Shown here: piece by piece, positions 24,156 to 30,760 of the stretch
Layout: each line of letters begins with the position of its first letter
Numbering within the stretch: the stretch's first letter is position 1
Assembly: GCF_001730295.1 (NCBI RefSeq)
Contig: NZ_MIKA01000048.1
Location: forward strand, 98,886 to 162,885
DNA length: 64,000 nucleotides
Reading direction: 5' to 3'
Source of the DNA: Enterococcus plantarum
GTDB lineage: Bacteria; Bacillota; Bacilli; Lactobacillales; Enterococcaceae
Notes under the pieces: generated by a model
Database searches by the model: none
What the model was told of the DNA's origin: nothing
What the model saw: the letters and a program-made list of their open reading frames with translations, nothing else
Made by a program: the position numbers and the translations under genes

Positions 24156-24635
24156 ATGAATGATGTGAAACTCGAAGAATTACAGGACATTTTCGATGAT
24201 CGCTATATAAAAAAAGAAGATTTAGAAAAGCAGGTAAATGAAGTTGCTAGTAAAAAGTACGCAAGTAAACAAGATTTATTAGAAGCAATTGGAAAAATTG
24301 AAGCAATGCAAGTTGAACAGACAAGGAACACTGAAATGTTAAACAAAATCTATGAAATTGTTATCTCGATACAAGAAGACCAAAGCCAACAAAAAGCAAA
24401 GCTTGCTCTTTTAGCAACGGACGTAGAGATTGCAAAGAAGGTTTTGTTTAGACAAGTTTGGGAATCCTTACCTCGTATTGTGAGGGTCTTTGTGATAACG
24501 ATTAGCATTTTCTTACTGTTGATTATCTTTTCGGCGCTAATAGGCGAGACTGCTAATCAATTTATGCAAACGAACGGTTTGTATGTGGCGGTAGCTACTG
24601 CAACAATAAGTTATCTATTTTCTAGAAAGGAGTGA
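24156..24635 (+). CDS. lysis-region membrane protein with coiled coil (holin-like or hemolysin-XhlA-like)
   Basis: 159 residues. The first about 100 residues are a charged, helical coiled coil ('EELQDIFDDRYIKKEDLEKQVNEVASKK'), then two membrane segments ('VFVITISIFLLLIIFSALIG' and 'GLYVAVATATISYLF') at the C terminus. The place before the holin and amidase suggests a role in lysis or a holin partner. The binding site AGTAGGTGA overlaps the end of the previous small frame. No catalytic motif. Confidence 0.6.
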   Translation: MNDVKLEELQDIFDDRYIKKEDLEKQVNEVASKKYASKQDLLEAIGKIEAMQVEQTRNTEMLNKIYEIVISIQEDQSQQKAKLALLATDVEIAKKVLFRQVWESLPRIVRVFVITISIFLLLIIFSALIGETANQFMQTNGLYVAVATATISYLFSRKE

Positions 24636-24640
24636 ACAAT

Positions 24641-24781
24641 ATGAGCTATTGCCAATGGTGGAATCCCTGGTGTAAAGGAAAACGAGCAGTAAAAAATGTT
24701 TTAAACGATCAAGTATTACGAATTCTCGAAGAACAGAAAAAAGAAGAACAGAATATCAAAAAAACGAAAGAGGAAGCTTAG
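24641..24781 (+). CDS. 46-residue lysis-region protein
   Basis: ATG at 24641 behind AGAAAGGAGTGAACAAT reads MSYCQWWNPWCKGKRAV and continues as a charged helix to TAG 24779-24781. The Trp/Cys-rich N terminus (WWNPWC) followed by a Lys/Glu helix suggests an amphipathic or membrane-surface peptide. The strong binding site supports translation. Its stop is inside a terminator. Function unknown. Confidence 0.6.
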   Translation: MSYCQWWNPWCKGKRAVKNVLNDQVLRILEEQKKEEQNIKKTKEEA

Positions 24782-24797
24782 CGGCTTTCTCTTTTTT
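24768..24797 (+). terminator. terminator before the holin gene
   Basis: AAGAGGAAGC (24768-24777), loop TTAGCG, GCTTTCTCTT (24784-24793) with one G-T pair, then T run. Holin and amidase may be expressed by read-through, which would delay lysis. Confidence 0.6.
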
Positions 24798-24810
24798 AGG
24801 AGGAAAAAGA

Positions 24811-25086
24811 ATGGACAGTATATTAGCATCAGCTACAACGATTGTTGCATTTGTATTAGCGGCAACGCAACTAGTAAAGAAGTACACGGGAACTGATAAT
24901 AAGTGGTTACCATTAATCAATTTGGGCTTAGGAGTAGCACTTGGCATTGGTTGGAGCCTTTCGTATGACCCGGAAAATTTAATTAACTTCATGTGGGGTG
25001 GCGCTATAGCTGGTTTAGCAGCAGGTGGGTTTTATGATTTAGGAGCAAGCAACTTAAAGAAGGGCAGTGAAGAGGATGGAGATTAA
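24811..25086 (+). CDS. holin (A118-like, phage_holin_5 type)
   Basis: 91 residues with two or three membrane segments ('[19 protein letters not shown]', '[17 protein letters not shown]', '[21 protein letters not shown]') and an acidic/basic C terminus ([11 protein letters not shown]). The [14 protein letters not shown] motif is typical of the A118-type holin family. It opens the membrane so the amidase reaches the wall. TAGGAGGAAAAAGA precedes the ATG. Overlaps the amidase gene by 20 bp. Confidence 0.85.
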   Translation: MDSILASATTIVAFVLAATQLVKKYTGTDNKWLPLINLGLGVALGIGWSLSYDPENLINFMWGGAIAGLAAGGFYDLGASNLKKGSEEDGD

Positions 25087-25852
25087 ACGCCAGATTAGGT
25101 CTACTCCACAAGTAGGCTATGCACCTTATAGGCAAATCCATCCCCACAGCACTGGAAATCCTAATTCCACCGCACAGAATGAAGCGGACTTTATGAGTCG
25201 AAAAGATTTGAATAGCGGGTTCTACACTCACGTAGTTGGGAATGGACAAGTCATCCAAACAGCTGAAGTAGGACGTGGGGCTTATGATGTTGGTGGTGGG
25301 TGGAATTACGAAACGTATGCTGCAGTTGAGTTAATCCAAAGTCATGCCACGAGAGCAGAATTTGAACGAGATTATCGTTTATATGTGGAGTTGCTTCGAC
25401 AATTAGCTAAAGAAGCAGGCATACCACTAACTTTAGATACTAAGGATTTAGCGGGGATTAAAACTCACATGTATTGTACTTACAACCAACCCAATAATGG
25501 AAGTGACCACATTGACCCGTATCCTTATTTAAACCAGTGGGGAGTTACTGTCAATCAGTTTGAACGTGATTTAGCGAATGGATTCAGCAGCAATTCAGCG
25601 GATAGCACTAGACCAACACAAAAAATAGAAGAGGATGATATTATGTATATTTATGAAGTGACACGCAGACAAGGAAATACGGAAATTTGGTTCATGAACG
25701 GAGCAACTCGATGGTACTTACCAACAGATGAAGCAGTAGCGACTGCAGAAGCACAATTGAAAAAATATGGTCGTTCTACCGCTCGTATGCGCTTTAACTA
25801 TGATAATTTCCAATTGAAACAGTTAGAGAAAGCTTCAAAAGAAGTTAAATAA
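25067..25852 (+). CDS. endolysin, N-acetylmuramoyl-L-alanine amidase (Amidase_2)
   Basis: 261 residues from GTG 25067 (ATG 25076 in frame is an alternative). N-terminal Amidase_2 domain: '[20 protein letters not shown]' (zinc His), '[25 protein letters not shown]', 'AVELIQSH', and '[23 protein letters not shown]' (His and Asp ligands). It cuts the bond between muramic acid and L-Ala. C-terminal 69 residues ('[30 protein letters not shown]') are a wall-binding domain. A ribosome binding site and ATG (25643) stand inside the gene exactly before this domain. Confidence 0.9.
   Translation: MKRMEIKRQIRSTPQVGYAPYRQIHPHSTGNPNSTAQNEADFMSRKDLNSGFYTHVVGNGQVIQTAEVGRGAYDVGGGWNYETYAAVELIQSHATRAEFERDYRLYVELLRQLAKEAGIPLTLDTKDLAGIKTHMYCTYNQPNNGSDHIDPYPYLNQWGVTVNQFERDLANGFSSNSADSTRPTQKIEEDDIMYIYEVTRRQGNTEIWFMNGATRWYLPTDEAVATAEAQLKKYGRSTARMRFNYDNFQLKQLEKASKEVK
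25643..25852 (+). CDS. internal product: free wall-binding domain of the endolysin
   Basis: ATG at 25643 is in frame with the amidase (residue 193) and is preceded by GAAGAGGATGATATT, an AGGA ribosome binding site with seven-base spacing. It would give a 69-residue product that is precisely the wall-binding domain. The enterococcal endolysin Lys170 is known to use such an internal start to make extra binding subunits that join the full protein. By analogy this gene probably does the same; not shown here. Confidence 0.55.
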   Translation: MYIYEVTRRQGNTEIWFMNGATRWYLPTDEAVATAEAQLKKYGRSTARMRFNYDNFQLKQLEKASKEVK

Positions 25853-25932
25853 TTCTTTTTCTTTGCAAAATATGACAAGAGTTAATATACTTAACTTACC
25901 CTAATAACGAGACTTTTTTATAATCTCCCTTT

Positions 25933-25961
25933 TCCCATCTCTTTTGAGGTGGGATTTTTTT
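25933..25961 (+). terminator. strong terminator ending the late transcript
   Basis: TCCCATCTC (25933-25941), loop TTTT, GAGGTGGGA (25946-25954), followed by TTTTTTT. Nine-bp stem with one G-T pair. Confidence 0.85.
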
Positions 25962-26061
25962 GTTTATGTGGGAGTGATTTGGGTAGAATTTGAAAGGTAT
26001 AATTTTGTTTTATAGTTATAATAGCATATAAGCAAGGTCTAAATTGTATAAAAAGAAAGGA

Positions 26062-26142
26062 GTGAACAGTTCGTTGTTAATAGTCATTGTTCTTTTTTCT
26101 ATTGTCGCTTCAAATAATGTGATACAATTGAACATAATGTGA
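26062..26142 (+). CDS. candidate 26-residue hydrophobic peptide
   Basis: GTG at 26062 reads MNSSLLIVIVLFSIVASNNV and ends at TGA 26140-26142. AAAGAAAGGAG just upstream overlaps the start with too short a spacing for GTG but suits an in-frame TTG a few codons later. Nearly all residues are hydrophobic. It might be a small toxin or leader peptide for the following operon, or chance. Confidence 0.25.
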   Translation: MNSSLLIVIVLFSIVASNNVIQLNIM

Positions 26143-26169
26143 AATATTGTTTGGAATGCGAGTGATCGA

Positions 26170-27339
26170 ATGAAAAGATTAGAACAACTTTTTAAGAAGA
26201 ATCCTAAAAGTGGAAGTGTTGTAACTATTGACAAACATGGCGGTGTGCATTATATCAACTACACTAAAGTTTTCAATGGTACAATTTTGCAAGACATTAT
26301 TCATTTTGTAAATAGTGTATTGCGAAAATATAAGACACAAAAGATACCATTCTATTTTGAATTTCCAACAAGAAGAATAGAAGTACAAGATAAATTAGTA
26401 TATATTCTTTTTGAGTGTGTATGTTATCAGTTAAAAAAAGATCATAGACGAGTATATGTATACTGGGACCCGATAGATATAATAATTACACAAGGAATTT
26501 TCTCTTCACCACTTAAGTTACTGAATAACTCTGACCAAAAAAGTAATAACAAGTATGCTACAAAATTCAAAGCAGAAATGTATAATCAACATTACAGAAG
26601 TCTCATTGCTTTTGATAAGGAGCGGGATTTAAAAACTAATTATTTAGGTAAGTTTCAACAAGAGTTAGAACTTTTTTTAAAAATATTTAATTTATCAAAG
26701 GTTCATATAGATAAAATTTCGAATGTTATGACTGAACTAGTTGGAAACGCTGGCGAACACGGAGATTCGGATTGTTTGATTGACATAGATATAACTGATA
26801 ATCATACTAAACTAGTTGATGATGTTGAACAAAAAGGTCAGTACTACGGAATTAATATAGCTATTGTTAGTTTTTCCGATAAGTTAGTTGGAGATGATAT
26901 TAAGAGTAAGATATTAGAAAATAAGTTCAAGGAAGGTAGATATAAATATTTATCTGAAGTATACTTGAATCATCTAAGAATGATGAAAGAGGATACCAAT
27001 TATAAAGAGGAGTATTTTTGGAATATTGCGGCACTACAGGATAAAATATCAGGTCGAAAAAATCTACTTTCCAGTGGAGGTACAGGACTTACAGTATTAA
27101 TAAATAGTTTACAGCAAGAAGCTGAAAACGATACTTGTTATATGCTAAGCGGAAACGAAGTAATTTTTTTTAAAAAGGAATTCATAGAATTCGATTCAGA
27201 AGGTTGGTTAGGATTTAATACACAGAAAAATTTTTACAATTATGCACCAGATAGTGAGATTTTAGCAGAATCTGTTGTATTTATGCCAGGAACAGCGTAT
27301 AATTTAAACTTTGTGATGAAAAAGGAGGAAAATAAATGA
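26170..27339 (+). CDS. GHKL/HATPase-domain protein, first gene of a three-gene accessory operon
   Basis: 389 residues. Residues 1 to about 160 have no known domain. Residues about 165-320 carry the marks of a histidine-kinase-type ATPase: N box 'TELVGNAGEHG' (188-198), an 'AIVSFSDKLVG' strand in place of the G1 box (about 231-241), and 'GGTGLTVLINSL' (303-314) as the G2 box. There is no histidine phosphorylation domain or sensor, so it is not a normal kinase. The next gene is STAS-like, an ATPase/STAS pair reminiscent of anti-sigma-factor switches and of uncharacterised phage-defence loci. The gene ends in ATGA overlapped with the next start. Confidence 0.75.
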   Translation: MKRLEQLFKKNPKSGSVVTIDKHGGVHYINYTKVFNGTILQDIIHFVNSVLRKYKTQKIPFYFEFPTRRIEVQDKLVYILFECVCYQLKKDHRRVYVYWDPIDIIITQGIFSSPLKLLNNSDQKSNNKYATKFKAEMYNQHYRSLIAFDKERDLKTNYLGKFQQELELFLKIFNLSKVHIDKISNVMTELVGNAGEHGDSDCLIDIDITDNHTKLVDDVEQKGQYYGINIAIVSFSDKLVGDDIKSKILENKFKEGRYKYLSEVYLNHLRMMKEDTNYKEEYFWNIAALQDKISGRKNLLSSGGTGLTVLINSLQQEAENDTCYMLSGNEVIFFKKEFIEFDSEGWLGFNTQKNFYNYAPDSEILAESVVFMPGTAYNLNFVMKKEENK

Positions 27340-27620
27340 AAATTGTAAAATTGAAATTTGATAATACTATTTCTGGATTAGCTGGTTTTCCTTATGGGCA
27401 AAAAATATATGAGGATCAAGTGAAAGGGGTTTATACAAATCACTCTGAGAAAATAGAAATTGAATTTCCAAATAACATACAAAAAGTAGCTTCATCTTTT
27501 GTTCAAGGATTTTTTTCGGAACTTGTTTTGGAAGTAGGATATGAAGGAATAGAAAAAAACGTAGAAATTAAGTCGAGTTCAGATGAACTTTCAAAGGCAA
27601 TAAAAAAACGTTTGTACTAA
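27336..27620 (+). CDS. STAS-like protein (DUF4325 type)
   Basis: 94 residues. 'FPNNIQKVASSFVQGFFSELVLEVGYEGIEKNVEI' has the pattern of the DUF4325 STAS-like domain (a strand, a helix with an exposed Ser, G-x-x-x-x-E). In known operons DUF4325 genes are often next to HATPase genes. AAGGAGGAAAATAA lies before the ATG, which overlaps the previous stop, so the two proteins are made together and may bind each other. The biochemical role is unknown. Confidence 0.7.
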   Translation: MKIVKLKFDNTISGLAGFPYGQKIYEDQVKGVYTNHSEKIEIEFPNNIQKVASSFVQGFFSELVLEVGYEGIEKNVEIKSSSDELSKAIKKRLY

Positions 27621-27667
27621 AAGTGAGTATGTTCCTAAAATTTTTTATAAAAGAGGAGAAGCGAAAA

Positions 27668-28114
27668 TTGAAAATTGAATCTTGGTTATCGATTATTGCG
27701 GTAATCGTCTCTGTCGTTTCTTTATTTTGGCAAAACTATAAAGAAAATAAGCATCATAAAGCAAATTTAGAATCTGAGTACTTTAAAGAAATTTATTTGG
27801 ATTATCTTGTCAATGAAATTCCTAAAGCGAGAAAACCAATTGTTTTTAGTAATGGGAAAATAATTGGTACTGATCAAATGATAGAAGTTTTAAACAATAT
27901 AAGACAAGACTCTCTTTTCTTTAAATTTGAAGATAATAAATATTATGACCAAATATACTCTAAATTACAAAGTCTAGAAAATAAATATGTCGAAAGTTCT
28001 GATGTGAATATGACTAATGATGAATTTAGTAAATTTCACTCAGAAACAGATAGTTCGATGACAGAAATTTATAGGATCATTACTAATAAATATATTGGAA
28101 ATGATACTAAATAG
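27668..28114 (+). CDS. membrane-anchored protein, third gene of the ATPase/STAS operon
   Basis: 148 residues from TTG 27668, chosen because AGAGGAG stands nine bases upstream. GTG 27623 and ATG 27629 in the same frame would add 13-15 residues but have no binding site. One membrane segment near the N terminus ('WLSIIAVIVSVVSLFW', residues about 6-21), then a soluble helical domain with 'ESEYFKEIYLDYLVNEIPKARKPIVFSNGKIIGTDQM' that I cannot assign. A short anchored effector after two cytoplasmic regulators is a usual layout of abortive-infection systems; this is inference. Confidence 0.65.
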   Translation: MKIESWLSIIAVIVSVVSLFWQNYKENKHHKANLESEYFKEIYLDYLVNEIPKARKPIVFSNGKIIGTDQMIEVLNNIRQDSLFFKFEDNKYYDQIYSKLQSLENKYVESSDVNMTNDEFSKFHSETDSSMTEIYRIITNKYIGNDTK

Positions 28115-28152
28115 AAACACTACAACTCCACCCAACACTATAAACTAAAAAA

Positions 28153-28172
28153 GAACACCTTTCTATGTGTTC
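28153..28172. terminator. hairpin after the accessory operon
   Basis: GAACAC and GTGTTC pair over an 8-base loop. On the minus strand it is followed by a run of T (from AAAAAA before 28153), so it is a better terminator for leftward transcription. Confidence 0.45.
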
Positions 28173-28187
28173 GTCACAATCATCGTG

Positions 28188-28210
28188 CCGCCTCTACATG
28201 GGGCGGTTTT
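28188..28210 (+). terminator. first of three similar terminators
   Basis: CCGCC (28188-28192), loop TCTACATGG, GGCGG (28202-28206), then TTTT. Stands directly before the tRNA. Confidence 0.6.
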
Positions 28211-28211
28211 C

Positions 28212-28285
28212 GTACCTTTAGCTCAGTTGGTCAGAGCAGACGGCTCATAACCGTCCGGTCGCAGGTTCGAGTCCTGCAAGGTACA
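28212..28285 (+). tRNA. tRNA-Ile2 (anticodon CAT), no encoded CCA
   Basis: 74 nt. Acceptor arm GTACCTT pairs with AAGGTAC (discriminator A at 28285); D arm GCTC...GAGC; anticodon arm GACGG-CTCATAA-CCGTC; T arm GCAGG-TTCGAGT-CCTGC. Anticodon is CAT. The loop and stems (AGACGGCTCATAACCGTC) are those of bacterial minor tRNA-Ile that reads AUA after change of C34 to lysidine, not those of initiator or elongator Met tRNA. No CCA is encoded, unlike most tRNA genes of Firmicutes. Probably phage cargo helping translation of AUA-rich phage genes. Confidence 0.8.
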
Positions 28286-28382
28286 TAAAAGTAAGCGTGT
28301 ATATTCTTTGCACAGCCAAACTTATTAGTATATGCTAATCTTATTCTAATAAAGTAGTATTATGAATACTCCTTGCAAAATG

Positions 28383-28413
28383 CCGTCCATACTATCGGGC
28401 GGTGTTTTATTTT
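28383..28413 (+). terminator. second similar terminator
   Basis: CCGTCC pairs with GGGCGG over loop ATACTATC, followed by TGTTTTATTTTT. Confidence 0.6.
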
Positions 28414-28494
28414 TGATGAAAAACTGCTAATAAGTTGTACTATTAGTAGGTATTATATGCGTGTCCACTGTGCAAGAGTAATTCAGTATTCCGT

Positions 28495-28515
28495 CTCTAA
28501 CGAGGCGTTTTTTTG
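28495..28515 (+). terminator. third similar terminator
   Basis: CGTCTC, loop TAAC, GAGGCG and a run of seven T. Confidence 0.65.
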
Positions 28516-28522
28516 TGTAAAT

Positions 28523-28546
28523 AAAAACCCTCACGATTGTGGGGGC
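28523..28546 (-). terminator. minus-strand terminator after the 105-residue gene
   Basis: On the minus strand CCCCCAC pairs with GTGAGGG over loop AATC, followed by TTTTTATTT. Ends the transcript of the gene at 28565-28882. Confidence 0.65.
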
Positions 28547-28564
28547 TAATTTAAGTCGAGAAAA

Positions 28565-28882
28565 CTATCTTAATTTACCTAGCGCTTTAATTATATCTGC
28601 GTTCTGGCTTTGGCTTTCTAAATTTTGACCTATTATTACAAAATTTTGCTCAATTAATATTTCTTGATACATTCTTGTCGCTTCTGGACCCTTAGCTTTC
28701 AAAGCGTCGTTATATTGCTTTATAAGTTCGTCAGACTTGGAGCGACCTACTCTATAACCGTAAATGGAATAGTCAGACGCCTTTACTTTGTCTTTTGCAC
28801 CTTCAACGGTTTGCGATATTGCGGTAAAAGCTAAACCACCTAAAACAAAAGATATAAAACCTACTAATATAGTCTTTTTCAT
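28565..28882 (-). CDS. small secreted or membrane-anchored protein, unknown
   Basis: 105 residues. The N terminus 'MKKTILVGFISFVLGGLAFTAISQTVEG' is a signal peptide or uncleaved anchor; the rest ('SDYSIYGYRVGRSKSDELIKQYNDALKAKG') is helical and hydrophilic. AAAGGGGGATTCGTAAC precedes the ATG on the minus strand. It is the last gene of the leftward cluster, which probably is expressed from the lysogen. Function unknown. Confidence 0.6.
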   Translation of the reverse strand: MKKTILVGFISFVLGGLAFTAISQTVEGAKDKVKASDYSIYGYRVGRSKSDELIKQYNDALKAKGPEATRMYQEILIEQNFVIIGQNLESQSQNADIIKALGKLR

Positions 28883-28912
28883 GTTACGAATCCCCCTTTG
28901 TGATACTTTTGA

Positions 28913-29083
28913 TTATAAACTATCCTCGCACAACACTGCAATCCTATCCTCAATATCCATACTCAACACCAGTAACCTATACAACTCTGCAGCATCCATC
29001 AAACTATCAAACTCCCATCGAGCCGCACCATCATCGCTAACCAATCCTACTACATTACCATCTAATATAATTATCTGATTCAT
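28913..29083 (-). CDS. 56-residue protein, unknown
   Basis: On the minus strand ATG at 29083 lies behind a perfect AAGGAGG and reads MNQIIILDGNVVGLVSDDGA to TAA at 28913, then a Glu/Asp-rich helix ('MDAAELYRLLVLSMDIEDRI'). Strong binding site and normal composition support it as real. Its ribosome binding site is the 3' arm of a terminator hairpin. Function unknown. Confidence 0.6.
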   Translation of the reverse strand: MNQIIILDGNVVGLVSDDGAARWEFDSLMDAAELYRLLVLSMDIEDRIAVLCEDSL

Positions 29084-29084
29084 A

Positions 29085-29118
29085 TAAAAACCTCCTTACG
29101 ATAATATACGCAAGGAGG
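29085..29118 (-). terminator. minus-strand terminator that also holds the next ribosome binding site
   Basis: CCTCCTTGCG and CGTAAGGAGG pair on the minus strand over an 8-base AT loop (29091-29118), followed by TTTTTAT (29085-29090). AAGGAGG in the 3' arm is the binding site for the gene starting at 29083. Confidence 0.55.
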
Positions 29119-29130
29119 GGAGAAAATTAT

Positions 29131-29850
29131 TTAGTTTTTCCAAACTTTTAATGAAGAAACCTTGTCGTTAAAACCTTCTAAAAAAGGAATATTAATAGGT
29201 CCTACGAACGTATAATTTCGGTCCTTATATTTATCGTCATCCCACATTTGAACTGTATATCCTTTAGGAACTCTTATAGATGAAATTCTGTCATTACCAA
29301 AAGATAAGTTCTTTTTCCGATAATTCCCAACATTTAAGATTTGTGATCTAGCCCCAAAACCATGATCTTCGTATACGATAGGGTTTGTAGCATCATTTTT
29401 TATTTGCTCAACAATGATAGAAGAAACTTTTCTGCTAAGTCCATATTCTGAAAGGTTAATAATTCCTCCGGAATCTATTGTGGTAGAGGATAAGACACTG
29501 TTAATCCAAGTTCTATTAAGATTGCCAGAACGATTTTCTACTGTTAGAGTTCTTCCTTTATAATTATCATTTTCAGTTACGATAGCTCTATACCCCGCAG
29601 GAACCCAAAGACCCGACAATCTGTCGTTCGGAAGATTGACTCCTCCAGAAGGATTTGGGATATATCCGGTGATTGTCAAACCATTCACGCGATGATGAAC
29701 TGTACTTCTGCCTTCTGGATAGCGGTACAATTCCGTTTTGTTTACGTTGACTTGATCATAGAATTCAACTGTGGCTAAAGCTTCTTGAGAACCAAAACAG
29801 ATTAAAACAATAAACCCGAAAACAATAAATAAATAATTAATTTTTTTCAT
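29131..29850 (-). CDS. secreted beta/gamma-crystallin-like protein
   Basis: 239 residues with a signal peptide (MKKINYLFIVFGFIVLICFG...ALA, about 26). Two or three crystallin-type domains: 'NDRLSGLWVPAGYRAIVTENDNYKGRTLTV', then 'NDRISSIRVPKGYTVQMWDDDKYKDRNYTF' and 'NDKVSSLKVW'. The N-D-x-x-S-S clamp is the calcium site of microbial beta/gamma-crystallins and Y-K-G/D-R-x-x-x-V/F is the strand typical of the fold. Transcribed leftward behind AGGAGGATTTCT. A prophage-carried secreted protein is a candidate for lysogenic conversion. Confidence 0.75.
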   Translation of the reverse strand: MKKINYLFIVFGFIVLICFGSQEALATVEFYDQVNVNKTELYRYPEGRSTVHHRVNGLTITGYIPNPSGGVNLPNDRLSGLWVPAGYRAIVTENDNYKGRTLTVENRSGNLNRTWINSVLSSTTIDSGGIINLSEYGLSRKVSSIIVEQIKNDATNPIVYEDHGFGARSQILNVGNYRKKNLSFGNDRISSIRVPKGYTVQMWDDDKYKDRNYTFVGPINIPFLEGFNDKVSSLKVWKN

Positions 29851-29935
29851 AGAAATCCTCCTTTTTAACTATTCTTAATGTATGCTTTATTGTGTTATTT
29901 GTCAAATATAAACATTAGGAGTCAGATGACTATAA

Positions 29936-29962
29936 AAAATTCCCTACTATAAGAAAGTAGGG
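29936..29962 (-). terminator. minus-strand terminator of the SOS-type operon
   Basis: CCCTACT and AGTAGGG pair over a 7-base loop on the minus strand and are followed by AATTTTTTAT. Confidence 0.6.
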
Positions 29963-29963
29963 A

Positions 29964-30254
29964 CTAAGCTATGCTTGCCATATGTTTTAAAACAAACTCA
30001 CGAACAAAGGTATCAGGGTTTTTGACTGCAAATTTCTCTATCACGAATTGCTTACGATTATTATAGTGCCCAAAGGTAGCAAGTTCAAATTTTCCATCCT
30101 CAAGAAATAGAATGAGATTAGCCAGCTCCTTTCTGCCAACTAGGCAATTGATATCAGCGGAAGGGGTATGCAGTGTAAAACGCACTAGCATATCGGGAAA
30201 CGACTTTATAACCCTAATTTTATCAACGATACCTACATAGCTACTCTTTTGCAT
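29964..30254 (-). CDS. last gene of a small LexA-box operon, unknown
   Basis: 96 residues from ATG 30254, chosen because GAGGAGGGCG lies eight bases upstream (an upstream in-frame ATG adds 7 residues but no binding site). 'SYVGIVDKIRVIKSFPDMLVRFTLHTPSADINCLVGRKELANLI' predicts an OB-like beta barrel that may bind nucleic acid. Overlaps the gene before. Function unknown. Confidence 0.55.
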   Translation of the reverse strand: MQKSSYVGIVDKIRVIKSFPDMLVRFTLHTPSADINCLVGRKELANLILFLEDGKFELATFGHYNNRKQFVIEKFAVKNPDTFVREFVLKHMASIA

Positions 30255-30417
30255 AATATTCGCCCTCCTCGGCATTTAAGTAAAATATAAACTTTTCCAA
30301 TCCAACATCATTGATTAGCCTCTGGCCACATCCCCATATATACATTTGGAACTCTTCGTAAGTTAGTTGTCCGGCTTCGTATTCATCGATTAAGTTTATC
30401 ATTTCACTTCCATTCAT
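30241..30417 (-). CDS. 58-residue acidic protein, second gene of the LexA-box operon
   Basis: ATG 30417 is preceded by GGTGGAATTACG on the minus strand; the longer in-frame start at 30435 has no such site. Sequence MNGSEMINLIDEYEAGQLTY, then helix, 'EKFIFYLNAEEGEYYAKE'. Overlaps both neighbours by 14 bp. Function unknown. Confidence 0.5.
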   Translation of the reverse strand: MNGSEMINLIDEYEAGQLTYEEFQMYIWGCGQRLINDVGLEKFIFYLNAEEGEYYAKE

Positions 30418-30742
30418 CGTAATTCCACCGATCAAATATGTATTCTACGCGCCTTGTTTCCATTTTGAAATCAGTCCGTTTATAAACTTTTTTACTAGAT
30501 AAAGCTAGATACTGATAGGGATCTGTATACTCTAAAACAATAAAGTGATCGATTTTTTCAAGCGGGAATGCAGCTAGATAGTCCTTCTTTTTGACAGGCG
30601 GGAATGACCAAAGATTATAAATGATACCCTCGATATTTATTCTCTTGGAGCTTACTTTGCGGAACGGGACCAGATGTAACGAGTAAAAATATTGCGCTGG
30701 TCGTATATGCTCTTTTAGATGCACAGTCTTTACATATCTCAT
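30404..30742 (-). CDS. first gene of the LexA-box operon, unknown
   Basis: 112 residues from ATG 30742 (AAGGTGATGATA upstream; the GTG at 30751 is an alternative). 'MRYVKTVHLKEHIRPAQYFYSLHLVPFRKVSSKRINIEG' and 'SFPPVKKKDYLAAFPLEKIDHFIVLEYTDP' look like a small alpha/beta protein. Cassettes of this kind are found near error-prone polymerase genes on enterococcal and lactobacillar plasmids and phages as far as I remember, but no polymerase is here. The promoter has a LexA-type box in its spacer, so it should be induced by DNA damage. Confidence 0.55.
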   Translation of the reverse strand: MRYVKTVHLKEHIRPAQYFYSLHLVPFRKVSSKRINIEGIIYNLWSFPPVKKKDYLAAFPLEKIDHFIVLEYTDPYQYLALSSKKVYKRTDFKMETRRVEYIFDRWNYDEWK

Positions 30743-30760
30743 TATCATCACCTTGGAAAT

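Larger units (their letters stand above)
25853..26169 (+). other. gap after the lysis genes: terminator, possible small peptide, leader of the next operon
   Basis: 317 bases. Contains a strong terminator (25933-25961), an AT-rich stretch, a possible 26-codon membrane peptide frame (26062-26142) and the untranslated leader of the ATPase gene. This is the border between late genes and accessory genes. Confidence 0.6.
28286..28564 (+). other. gap with two more hairpin terminators
   Basis: No gene seen in 279 bases. Holds two GC-rich hairpins followed by T runs and AT-rich spacers with short inverted repeats (for example ATTAG/CTAAT near 28325-28340). May hold small RNAs. Confidence 0.5.

Noticed and set aside
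3936..25881. Shared ATGACAAGAG in the gaps at 3936 and 25872
   Set aside because: Only ten bases in AT-rich DNA; expected by chance in a window of this length.
28212..28285. tRNA as the phage attachment site
   Set aside because: Phage genes continue on its 3' side for over 2 kb and the main phage body lies on its 5' side, the wrong side for integration into a tRNA 3' end; no duplicate of the 3' part is seen nearby.
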